DNA from: JACPAB01 sp964366725
GTDB taxonomy: Bacteria > Patescibacteriota > Minisyncoccia > 2-02-FULL-40-12 > GWA2-44-9
DNA length: 5,341 nt
Direction: 5' to 3'
Assembly: GCA_964366725.1 (NCBI GenBank)
Contig: CAYIUL010000038.1
Span: 1 to 5,341 of the forward strand
In this document: positions 1 through 5,338 of the stretch, piece by piece
Position numbering within the stretch: the stretch's first letter is position 1
Layout: each line of letters opens with the position of its first letter
Notes under the pieces: model-generated
What the model was told of the DNA's origin: nothing
The model's database searches: none
Seen by the model: the letters and a program-made list of their open reading frames with translations, nothing else
Made by a program: the position numbers and the translations under genes

Positions 1-605
1 TGGACGCGGAAATATAATCCGCCAAAAACAGTTTCAATCTCTATGCGTCCTGTCGGGTATTTTCCAAAAAGATCTTTAAATAATTCGGCTTGCCATTCTT
101 TTTTTGAATCGTCTTTTTCTGATAGTTGCCTGTAATATTCAATAACCGATCTGACATCATCGCGTATTTCAACATATTTGCCCACACTGTGGTCTAATTT
201 TGAAACTACGTCTCTTGGTAGATCCGTGGAACTTTTCGCCACTAACCCCCCAATTTTTTCTTTAAGTTCTTTACTGGAAATATCAGGGTTTTCTCTCAAA
301 ACATTTTCAACATCGATACTTATTTGGGCAGTATTTTCTCTCATAACCCTAAGTTTTTCTTTAAAATCACGGATCAATGTTCTTCGTTGACTCGATTGGA
401 CTTCCGGGGGCAGGCTTCTAACAAATTGCCTTACTTCTCTTAACTCCCAATTTGGATCGAATTCAGCAATGTCAAGATGCCTCCTTTGAAATGCTAGGGT
501 CTCCGGAAGCAGAACTTCTGTTCGCGGTTCTTTGTTTTCTACTTCTGCTTTTGTTTCAGGTCTTTCAAGGCCGAGCATAGTTTTAAATTTTTCTATTCCT
601 CGCAT
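1..605 (-). CDS. Unrecognised helical protein, N-terminal 201 residues (cut by window edge)
   Basis: This is an open frame on the minus strand, read from the ATG at 605-603 to the left edge without a stop. The upstream frame is closed by TAA at 635-633, so this ATG is the first available; a second ATG lies at residue 10. No Shine-Dalgarno is visible. Residues 1-30 are charged and probably flexible. Roughly 50-180 is charged and helix-rich, with a Pro-Pro pair at 66-67. From about 186 the character changes to short beta-like stretches (RIEIETVFGGLYFRV), as if a folded domain begins. There is no signal peptide or membrane segment in the visible part. It starts 44 bp after the gpmI stop with no terminator or clear promoter between, so co-transcription with gpmI is likely. 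I do not recognise the family; the sustained frame, the amino-acid composition and the tight spacing support a real gene. Confidence 0.75.
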   Translation of the reverse strand, partial: MRGIEKFKTMLGLERPETKAEVENKEPRTEVLLPETLAFQRRHLDIAEFDPNWELREVRQFVRSLPPEVQSSQRRTLIRDFKEKLRVMRENTAQISIDVENVLRENPDISSKELKEKIGGLVAKSSTDLPRDVVSKLDHSVGKYVEIRDDVRSVIEYYRQLSEKDDSKKEWQAELFKDLFGKYPTGRIEIETVFGGLYFRV

Positions 606-649
606 TTGTTTAAAGAATTTAGTTATTTGAGTTTAAGCATTATTTGCAA

Positions 650-2197
650 TTATTGCAATAATCGCAACAGGGACTCCCCGGTCATTTCTTCGGGTTTTGC
701 CAGTCCCATCAATGCCAAGACAGTCGGAGCGATATCCGTCAGGAGACCGCTTGCCTGCGACATGCTTTTGGTTATATCTTCTTCCATTCGGCTTCTCCCG
801 AACTCTTTCCCGACCAAATATAAGGGCACCGGATTATCGTTATGCTTTGTTTCTCTTGCGCCTGTGAGCTGGTAAAGGAGCGATTCGGCGTTTCCGTGGT
901 CTGCCGTAACGAGCATCGTTCCGTCTTTTTCCAAAACGGCGTCCAAGAGTCGGCCTATCTGTTGGTCGACGGCTTCAATTCCTTTTACCGTTGCCTCAAA
1001 ACTTCCGGAATGGGAAAGAATATCGGCATTCGCGAAATTTATAACATAAAAGTCAGCCGGCTCGCTGTTCAAGCTTTCGATAACCTTATCGGCAATGTCG
1101 GAAGCGCGCATTTGCGGTTTCTCAAGATGGTCTTTCTCCGACTCCATGAAAATATCGACTTCGCCATCGAACGGCTCGTTTTTCAGGCAGTTAAAAAAAT
1201 ACGTGACATGAGCGTATTTTTCCGTCTCGGCTATATGGAACTGGTTCAATCCCTGTTTGGCGAGATACTCCGCCAGTCCGTTATGGATCTCCGGGGAAGG
1301 GAAAGCCACGTTTAGCCGGGCGTCTTCAAGATATTGGGTCATTGAAGCCACGAACAAGTTCTGAAAACGTTTAATGGGAAAGATCTCAAAGTCGGATTCG
1401 ATGAAACTTTTTGTTAACTGCCTCATGCTGTCCTCTCTGAAGTTGAAGAATATCAAAGCGTCGTTTTCTCCGATGAGACCCTGCTCATCCATGATCAGCG
1501 GCGGTATTTTCGAATCGGTTATATCTTGTCCGTAGAGTTCCTCGAGTTTTTTTAGGAGATCAGCTGTTTTTTCTCCCGCGCCCCGGACCATCAGATCATA
1601 AGTTTTATTCGTATAATCCCAGTTCTTGCTCCTATCCATGGCAAAATCCCGGCCGATAATAGTGGCTATGTTGCCGGCACCCGTTTTAGCGAGATGATCC
1701 TGAACCTTTTTGACCAAGATCGCGCCTTCTTTGAGCCCGGAGTCCTTGCCGTCCGTGAAAAGGTGGAGCTTTACGTTACGGACTTCATTCCTGGCGGCCA
1801 GATCGATAAGGGCGATTAAGTGGTCAATGTGCGAGTGAACCGATCCTGAAGTCAAAAGCCCGGCCAGATGGAGGGTAGAATTGTTCGCTCGAGCGTGCTC
1901 GACGGCTTTTTTTAGAACTTCGTTCTCGAAAAATTCCCCGGTCGCGATGGCTTTGTCGATACGGCTCAAATACTGGAAAATTATCCTTCCCGCGCCGATG
2001 GTCAAATGGCCCACCTCGCTGTTTCCCGGTTCGCCCCACGTCATCCCGGCCGCTTTTCCGGAGGCCTGAATAAGAAGCGACGGATAGTTCTGCTGGATGG
2101 AATTTATATTAGGTGTCTGCGCGCTTAAAATAGCATTGCCGTGTTTTTGCTTTGAATAACCCCACCCGTCAAGAATTGTGAGGATGACCGGACGCAT
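650..2197 (-). CDS. gpmI: 2,3-bisphosphoglycerate-independent phosphoglycerate mutase
   Basis: This cytoplasmic glycolysis/gluconeogenesis enzyme interconverts 3-phosphoglycerate and 2-phosphoglycerate through a phosphoserine intermediate, using two metal ions (usually manganese). The 515 residues match the usual family length of about 510. The alkaline-phosphatase-fold metal ligands are visible: Asp10 in LDGWG, nucleophile Ser60 in GNSEVGH, Asp392 and His396 in ADILSHSG, Asp433-His434 in TADHGN, and His452 in KHNDNPVP. Substrate-side residues His121 (VHSH), Asp152, Arg183 and Arg189 (GRDFAMDR), Arg254 and Lys327 (ETEKYAHV) are also present. Two positions that are arginine in the well-studied enzymes are Lys151 (in DGKD, usually DGRD) and Ser257 (in NFREDS, usually NFRPDR). 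The start at 2197 gives the family N-terminus exactly; no Shine-Dalgarno precedes it, and the stop is TAA. It is first in a likely two-gene unit and divergent from the gene at 2340. The family assignment is secure; activity with the two substitutions is inferred. Confidence 0.97.
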   Translation of the reverse strand: MRPVILTILDGWGYSKQKHGNAILSAQTPNINSIQQNYPSLLIQASGKAAGMTWGEPGNSEVGHLTIGAGRIIFQYLSRIDKAIATGEFFENEVLKKAVEHARANNSTLHLAGLLTSGSVHSHIDHLIALIDLAARNEVRNVKLHLFTDGKDSGLKEGAILVKKVQDHLAKTGAGNIATIIGRDFAMDRSKNWDYTNKTYDLMVRGAGEKTADLLKKLEELYGQDITDSKIPPLIMDEQGLIGENDALIFFNFREDSMRQLTKSFIESDFEIFPIKRFQNLFVASMTQYLEDARLNVAFPSPEIHNGLAEYLAKQGLNQFHIAETEKYAHVTYFFNCLKNEPFDGEVDIFMESEKDHLEKPQMRASDIADKVIESLNSEPADFYVINFANADILSHSGSFEATVKGIEAVDQQIGRLLDAVLEKDGTMLVTADHGNAESLLYQLTGARETKHNDNPVPLYLVGKEFGRSRMEEDITKSMSQASGLLTDIAPTVLALMGLAKPEEMTGESLLRLLQ

Positions 2198-2228
2198 TTA
2201 AGTTGGATATCTGATCAATTTTACTCTT

Positions 2229-2257
2229 AGTATACAGTATCGGCACCGGAACTCCAA
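2229..2257 (-). promoter_or_regulatory. Putative sigma70-type promoter of gpmI
   Basis: Read on the minus strand, TTGGAG (2257-2252) and TATACT (2234-2229) are separated by 17 bp. The -10 matches the consensus at five of six positions and the -35 at three. Transcription would start near 2222 and leave a leader of about 25 nt before the gpmI ATG. It lies back to back with the plus-strand promoter that begins about 20 bp away, so the two may influence each other. Confidence 0.55.
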
Positions 2258-2272
2258 AAAGTTATCTTGACT

Positions 2273-2286
2273 TTGACATTTGACAT
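2273..2286 (+). repeat. Tandem 7-bp direct repeat TTGACAT x2 at a promoter
   Basis: TTGACAT occurs twice head to tail (2273-2279 and 2280-2286), and a third partial copy, CTTGACT, stands just upstream (2266-2272). The second copy contains the -35 hexamer of the gene at 2340. The arrangement could be an operator read by a tandem-binding regulator, or simply duplicated -35 hexamers. The repeat is seen directly; the role is inferred. Confidence 0.5.
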
Positions 2287-2307
2287 AGAAAATGTATGTG
2301 TTAAACT
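2280..2307 (+). promoter_or_regulatory. Putative promoter of the signal-peptide gene at 2340
   Basis: A consensus -35 TTGACA (2280-2285) is followed after 16 bp by TAAACT (2302-2307, four of six matches) with an extended -10 TG at 2299-2300. Transcription would start near 2314. The ribosome-binding site AGAGGG (2327-2332) lies 7 nt before the ATG at 2340. Confidence 0.55.
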
Positions 2308-2339
2308 TTTGGGGCACTTTAAAATCAGAGGGTTAAAAA

Positions 2340-2831
2340 ATGAAGAGATCTATGTCATGCCTGGCGACCATCATTCTTTTGACAAGTTTTCCTGGAGTGG
2401 TCAACGCAGATGAGACAAAAGGCAAACCGGCGGACGTGAGGGATAAGTCCTTTGTTTTTCACTACGTCCCGCTACAAGTTGGAGCCACTCCTTTAACGGA
2501 ACGGAGTCGGTATGGGAAGGACTGGCTGCATTCTTTTCAGTTCACTGCTTGTAAGACAGCTATTTTCCGGGCCTGTGGAGTTGGTTTGACGTTCGGGTAT
2601 GCTACTGGTAGACCTTCGGTAATACATAACCCGCTTGATCCAATGGACCCGATAACTATTAGTAACTCTGTTTATACTTTGGGCTTGTCGTTTCCTGTGA
2701 CAACTCGAGTGTGGACCCAAACGGAATCGGATAAACATAGCTCTTTTGAAATTAATCTTAACACCAGCCCCTTCTATGACTTGCGCTTAAAACGCTGGAC
2801 CCTCGTTTACGGAATAGGCGCAACATTTTAA
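2340..2831 (+). CDS. Exported beta-rich protein, possibly a small outer-membrane barrel
   Basis: I do not recognise this 163-residue protein as a named family. Its N-terminus is a textbook Sec signal peptide: Lys2-Arg3, a hydrophobic core at about 7-17, and a likely signal peptidase I site after Val-Asn-Ala (residue 23), giving a mature protein of about 140 residues. There is no lipobox; Cys7 lies too early and in the wrong context. The mature part is rich in alternating polar/apolar strands with glycine and aromatic residues (about 63-70, 76-88, 111-121, 134-148, 152-163). It ends in Gly-Ile-Gly-Ala-Thr-Phe, and a terminal aromatic after a beta strand is the signature of outer-membrane barrels. 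Cys71 and Cys79 could form a disulfide. The start is supported by AGAGGG 7 nt upstream. The gene forms its own unit between a promoter at 2280 and a terminator at 2842. A soluble periplasmic or cell-surface beta-sandwich is the alternative. Confidence 0.8.
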   Translation: MKRSMSCLATIILLTSFPGVVNADETKGKPADVRDKSFVFHYVPLQVGATPLTERSRYGKDWLHSFQFTACKTAIFRACGVGLTFGYATGRPSVIHNPLDPMDPITISNSVYTLGLSFPVTTRVWTQTESDKHSSFEINLNTSPFYDLRLKRWTLVYGIGATF

Positions 2832-2841
2832 GAAACAGGAC

Positions 2842-2864
2842 AAAGGCCCCACCCCGGGCCTTTT
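2842..2864 (+). terminator. Intrinsic terminator after the signal-peptide gene
   Basis: An 8-bp perfect stem AAAGGCCC (2842-2849) pairs with GGGCCTTT (2856-2863) around a 6-nt C-rich loop, ending in TTTT. It starts 10 bp after the TAA stop at 2829-2831. The T-run is short, so strength is uncertain. It separates this gene from rny. Confidence 0.8.
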
Positions 2865-2885
2865 AGTTTATGGCTAAAAGTCGAT

Positions 2886-2914
2886 TTGCATAAAAATTAT
2901 CTCCTTGTTATAAT
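2886..2914 (+). promoter_or_regulatory. Strong extended -10 promoter of rny
   Basis: A perfect TATAAT (2909-2914) carries an upstream TG one base away (2906-2907), forming an extended -10. The -35 is weak: TTGCAT (2886-2891) at 17-bp spacing. Transcription would begin near 2921 and give a leader of about 60 nt before the rny ATG. No riboswitch-like fold is evident in that leader; it is AT-rich with only a weak AT hairpin at 2915-2929. Confidence 0.7.
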
Positions 2915-2980
2915 AAAAATAGAATTTTTAACTTTAGTTCAGTAGATACTTAAAAGTGATTTACTCAACTTTCACACAAA

Positions 2981-4513
2981 ATGCTTACAGATCTAAGTCC
3001 GCTCATTGCGGCAGTTTCAGCGTTGTTACCGGGGTTATTGATCGGGTATCTCTTAAGACAGCTGATCGCAAGTAGAAGTATCGGCTCGGCGGAGTCCAAG
3101 GCGGAAGGCCTGCTCACCGAAGCAAAATCACAGTCGCAAGATATTCTCCTTGAAGCCAAGAACAAGGCCCTTAAGGTTTTGGAAGAGGCCAAAAAAGAGG
3201 AAAAAGAGCGTCGGGATCAGGTCTTAAAGATAGAGAACCTTCTTACCAAGAAAGAAGGGGAACTCGACCAAAGATCAAAAGAACTGTATTCGGAAAAAGA
3301 AACCGTAAAATTAAAAGCGGTAGAGTTGGCCTCCCTCAAAACCGATCTCGAAAACACCAGACAGAAACAGCTCACGGAGCTGGAAAGGGTCGCCGGCCTG
3401 GACCGGCAAGAAGCCAAAGCCGAGCTTATGGCCAAGACGGAGGAAGAATATAAAGACGATTTTTATAAAAGAATAAGAAAGCTCGAACAGGAACAAAGAG
3501 AAGAACTGGACAAAAAAGCGAAAGAGATCCTTACTCTGGCCATTCAAAGATATTCCGGTTCGCATATCGCCGACGTGACCACAACCGTGGTTTCTTTGCC
3601 CTCGGATGAGGTAAAGGGCAAGATAATCGGCAAAGAAGGCCGGAATATCAAGACCATCGAACGGCTTACGGGGGTGGACGTTATCATTGACGATACTCCG
3701 GAAGCGTTGGTAATCTCGGGTTTCGACCCTGTCAGAAGGCAGGTAGCCAAGCTGGCAATTGAAAAATTGATAGCTGACGGCAGGATACATCCGGCCAAGA
3801 TCGAGGAAATGGTTGAAAAGGCCAGAACCGAGCTCAATGAAAAGATAAAAGAAGCCGGAGAGGCGGCGCTTTTTGAGACCGGAGTCGGTCCCATGGACCC
3901 AAAACTTACATATTTACTTGGCCGTCTGGCTTTCCGGACCAGCTATGGCCAGAATGTCCTCCTTCATTCCATAGAAATGACCCATATCGCTGGAATGCTG
4001 GCCGCCGAATTGGGAGTTGACGTATCGATCGCAAAAAAAGGCGCTTTGTTCCATGACATAGGCAAAGCGGTGGACCACGAAGTCCAGGGGACTCACGTCG
4101 AAATAGGACGGAAAATACTCCAAAAGTTCGGAGCCGACGACAGGGTTATCAAGGCGATGGAAGCCCATCACGAGGAATATCCCTACGTTACGCTCGAGTC
4201 AAGAATAGTCCAGACAGCCGACGCCATATCGGGAGCCCGTCCCGGGGCGAGAAAAGACACCGTCGAGATCTACCTTAAGCGGCTGGGAGACCTGGAAAGG
4301 ATTGCCGGCTCGTTTGACGGCGTGGAAAAATCATACGCCATCCAGGCAGGCCGTGAATTGAGGATATTCGTCACACCCACCAAGATAGACGACCTCGGAG
4401 CCATAAAACTCGCCAAAGACATAGCCAAAAAAGTTGAAGACGAGATGAAGTATCCCGGCGAGATAAAAGTTAACGTCATTCGCGAAACGAGGGCTATCGA
4501 GTATGCCCGCTAA
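2981..4513 (+). CDS. rny: Ribonuclease Y (membrane-anchored endoribonuclease)
   Basis: RNase Y starts bulk mRNA decay by single-strand endonucleolytic cuts at the inner face of the cytoplasmic membrane, and in Bacillus it contacts other degradosome proteins. The 510 residues match the family (about 520). In order: a short N-terminus with one membrane helix (about 7-27); a long charged Lys/Glu-rich coiled coil (about 36-185); a KH RNA-binding domain (about 205-268) with its GKEG loop at 217-220; and an HD phosphohydrolase domain (about 325-420) with His329, the His358-Asp359 pair in LFHDIGKA, His396-His397, and Asp414 in TADAISGARPGAR. The C-terminal domain ends with the conserved RETRAIEYAR. 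Nothing is truncated and the catalytic HD pair is intact. The ATG at 2981 precedes the membrane helix directly; no Shine-Dalgarno is visible before it (CACACAAA). No terminator separates it from the small gene 41 bp downstream. Presence of RNase Y rather than RNase E is typical of Firmicutes and many Patescibacteria. Confidence 0.97.
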   Translation: MLTDLSPLIAAVSALLPGLLIGYLLRQLIASRSIGSAESKAEGLLTEAKSQSQDILLEAKNKALKVLEEAKKEEKERRDQVLKIENLLTKKEGELDQRSKELYSEKETVKLKAVELASLKTDLENTRQKQLTELERVAGLDRQEAKAELMAKTEEEYKDDFYKRIRKLEQEQREELDKKAKEILTLAIQRYSGSHIADVTTTVVSLPSDEVKGKIIGKEGRNIKTIERLTGVDVIIDDTPEALVISGFDPVRRQVAKLAIEKLIADGRIHPAKIEEMVEKARTELNEKIKEAGEAALFETGVGPMDPKLTYLLGRLAFRTSYGQNVLLHSIEMTHIAGMLAAELGVDVSIAKKGALFHDIGKAVDHEVQGTHVEIGRKILQKFGADDRVIKAMEAHHEEYPYVTLESRIVQTADAISGARPGARKDTVEIYLKRLGDLERIAGSFDGVEKSYAIQAGRELRIFVTPTKIDDLGAIKLAKDIAKKVEDEMKYPGEIKVNVIRETRAIEYAR

Positions 4514-4520
4514 ACACACG

Positions 4521-4548
4521 TTGACACCGCATACTCACTTGATAACAT
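4521..4548 (+). promoter_or_regulatory. Putative promoter for the small coiled-coil gene, implying a leaderless mRNA
   Basis: In the 41-bp gap after rny, a consensus TTGACA (4521-4526) is followed after 16 bp by TAACAT (4543-4548, four of six matches), with an extended -10 TG at 4540-4541. The usual start 7 nt past the -10 falls at about 4555, the A of the ATG, so the transcript would have essentially no 5' leader. There is also no Shine-Dalgarno before this ATG. Confidence 0.5.
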
Positions 4549-4554
4549 AATTAC

Positions 4555-4776
4555 ATGAGCGAACTTACTAAGGAATATTTTGACCAACAGATAGGTGGTT
4601 TGAGATCTGATATGGACAAGGGGTTTGATTCTGTCGAGAAAAAAATTGAAAACGAAGCATCCGACCTTGCTACAATGGTCAGCAACCTGGAAGACCGTAT
4701 TGATGTCCGTGACCAAGTCCAAAACCTGGATAAACGGATGAAGAAGATAGAATCAGCTCTCAATATCTCAGCTTAG
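4555..4776 (+). CDS. Small coiled-coil protein of unknown function
   Basis: This 73-residue protein has no signal peptide, no membrane segment and no cysteine. It opens with a short segment, SELTKEYFDQQIGGLRSDM, then runs as a heptad-patterned helix with Phe24, Val27, Ile31, Leu38, Met41 and Leu45. After a phase break near 48-54 come Val55, Leu58, Met62, Ile65 and Leu69, so a coiled-coil oligomer is likely. From memory, similar short proteins with a TKEYFD-like opening and a KRMKKIE-like end are common uncharacterised entries in Patescibacteria genomes; I cannot confirm this by search. It follows rny by 41 bp on the same strand and may be reached both by read-through and by its own promoter at 4521. 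The stop is TAG at 4774-4776. A role linked to RNase Y is possible from position only. Partner or scaffold functions cannot be told apart here. Confidence 0.8.
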   Translation: MSELTKEYFDQQIGGLRSDMDKGFDSVEKKIENEASDLATMVSNLEDRIDVRDQVQNLDKRMKKIESALNISA

Positions 4777-4800
4777 ACCAGTATTTTAATATTTTGTTAA

Positions 4801-4828
4801 TAAAAAAGCCCCGCGTGTTGCGGGGCTT
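4801..4828 (-). terminator. Strong intrinsic terminator of the minus-strand four-cysteine gene
   Basis: A perfect 9-bp stem AAGCCCCGC (4806-4814) pairs with GCGGGGCTT (4820-4828) around GTGTT. Read on the minus strand it is followed by a T-run (complement of 4801-4807) and then ATTAA, so it terminates the gene whose stop is at 4837-4839. On the plus strand no T-run follows, so it would be at best a weak stop for the convergent gene ending at 4776. Confidence 0.85.
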
Positions 4829-4836
4829 GCCGGTGG

Positions 4837-5184
4837 TTACCGTCGGCGTCTTGGGACGAGGTCGTCCAACTCCTTGAATGTACCCTTGATACACCAGCCG
4901 ATGCCGTCATACTCGGCTTTGTCGAACTTATCAATGTCCTCGACCTTTACGAGACCGTCGAGGTAGTCGCGGGACAGCGTCTGGGTTAGCAGACATGTCT
5001 GGGCGTCCTCGTAGTACTCGCAAAATTCGCCGCAGTGGAGCTTGTTATTCGTTTGCTTTCTGACTTGGATGAATCGGTTCGTCCGAGGGTCGAAGTAAAC
5101 ATCTCCCTCGAACTGTTCCGGCTCCTCCGGCTCTCTCATCCACGACGGTTCAAAAAATGGGTCCCAATTGTCATCAAATGCCAT
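4837..5184 (-). CDS. Acidic four-cysteine protein of unknown function
   Basis: I do not recognise this 115-residue protein. The N-terminal 30 residues are acidic and aromatic (several Trp, Phe, Asp and Glu), with no signal peptide or membrane helix. Four cysteines sit at 51, 55, 64 and 98: Cys-x3-Cys, a third eight residues on, and the last in GWCIKG. With His50 next to Cys51, a structural zinc site is conceivable, but no known zinc-binding signature is matched. It ends in a basic tail, Pro-Arg-Arg-Arg-Arg, giving a strongly bipolar charge. The ATG at 5184 is fixed by a consensus Shine-Dalgarno 6 nt upstream. The gene stands alone: near-consensus promoter at 5241-5214, own terminator at 4828-4801, convergent to the small coiled-coil gene and apparently divergent from a gene at the right edge. 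The consensus translation signal sets it apart from gpmI, rny and the small coiled-coil gene, which may point to recent acquisition or a need for high expression. Confidence 0.85.
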   Translation of the reverse strand: MAFDDNWDPFFEPSWMREPEEPEQFEGDVYFDPRTNRFIQVRKQTNNKLHCGEFCEYYEDAQTCLLTQTLSRDYLDGLVKVEDIDKFDKAEYDGIGWCIKGTFKELDDLVPRRRR

Positions 5185-5188
5185 CTCT

Positions 5189-5195
5189 CACCTCC
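5189..5195 (-). promoter_or_regulatory. Consensus Shine-Dalgarno GGAGGTG
   Basis: On the minus strand GGAGGTG (5195-5189) places the GGAGG core 6 nt before the ATG at 5184. This decides the start of the four-cysteine gene. It is the only full-consensus site in the window. Confidence 0.9.
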
Positions 5196-5213
5196 AAAGT
5201 TAAGGATAAACAT

Positions 5214-5241
5214 ATCATACTCCTTTTATATAAAATGTCAA
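5214..5241 (-). promoter_or_regulatory. Near-consensus promoter of the four-cysteine gene
   Basis: On the minus strand a perfect TTGACA (5241-5236) and TATGAT (5219-5214, five of six) are 16 bp apart. Start of transcription is expected near 5207, with a leader of about 23 nt that carries the Shine-Dalgarno. The spacer is AT-rich (TTTTATATAAAA). Confidence 0.75.
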
Positions 5242-5272
5242 TACTTTGAAAATCTTAGGTTTTTCCGACTCA

Positions 5273-5322
5273 TTATCAACAGGGGACTTGCGTTTTCCGC
5301 ATAAAACCTCAATAATTGATAA
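5273..5322. repeat. Inverted pair TTATCAA / TTGATAA around a candidate promoter
   Basis: TTATCAA (5273-5279) is repeated in inverted orientation as TTGATAA (5316-5322), 36 bp apart, bracketing the candidate plus-strand promoter at 5288-5316. The pair could be an operator. Seven AT-rich base pairs also arise by chance, so this is weak. Confidence 0.25.
5288..5316 (+). promoter_or_regulatory. Candidate promoter for a gene starting at the right edge
   Basis: TTGCGT (5288-5293, weak) and AATAAT (5311-5316, five of six) stand 17 bp apart. A start near 5323 would leave a leader of about 16 nt before the ATG at 5339, containing AGGA at 5329-5332. Confidence 0.4.
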
Positions 5323-5338
5323 AAGTGTAGGAATTCTA

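Noticed and set aside
178..390. 70-codon plus-strand open frame near the left edge
   Set aside because: It is antisense to the long minus-strand frame that spans 605 to 1 without a stop, which has better composition and spacing to gpmI.
644..670. 9-bp imperfect periodicity (TTGCAATTA, TTGCAATAA, TCGCAACAG) at the gpmI stop
   Set aside because: It is only partly repeated and mostly coding (Leu-Leu-Gln and stop); low complexity explains it.
842..1315. 157-codon plus-strand open frame inside gpmI
   Set aside because: It lies wholly antisense to a strongly conserved enzyme gene. The translated sequence has no recognisable motif and no ribosome site, so it is a shadow frame.
2340..2410. Lipoprotein signal in the exported protein
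   Set aside because: Cys7 is before the hydrophobic core rather than after it, so no lipobox; the Val-Asn-Ala site fits signal peptidase I instead.
2874..2880. CTTTTAG/CTAAAAG hairpin as a separate terminator
   Set aside because: No T-run follows it on either strand; it is kept only as a possible competitor of the real terminator.
3311..3894. Minus-strand open frames of 159 and 116 codons inside rny
   Set aside because: Both are antisense to the RNase Y coiled-coil and KH coding sequence, overlap each other and lack start signals.
5273..5281. TTATCAACA as a DnaA box
   Set aside because: A single site differing from the TTATNCACA consensus, with no cluster and no AT-rich unwinding region or replication gene next to it.
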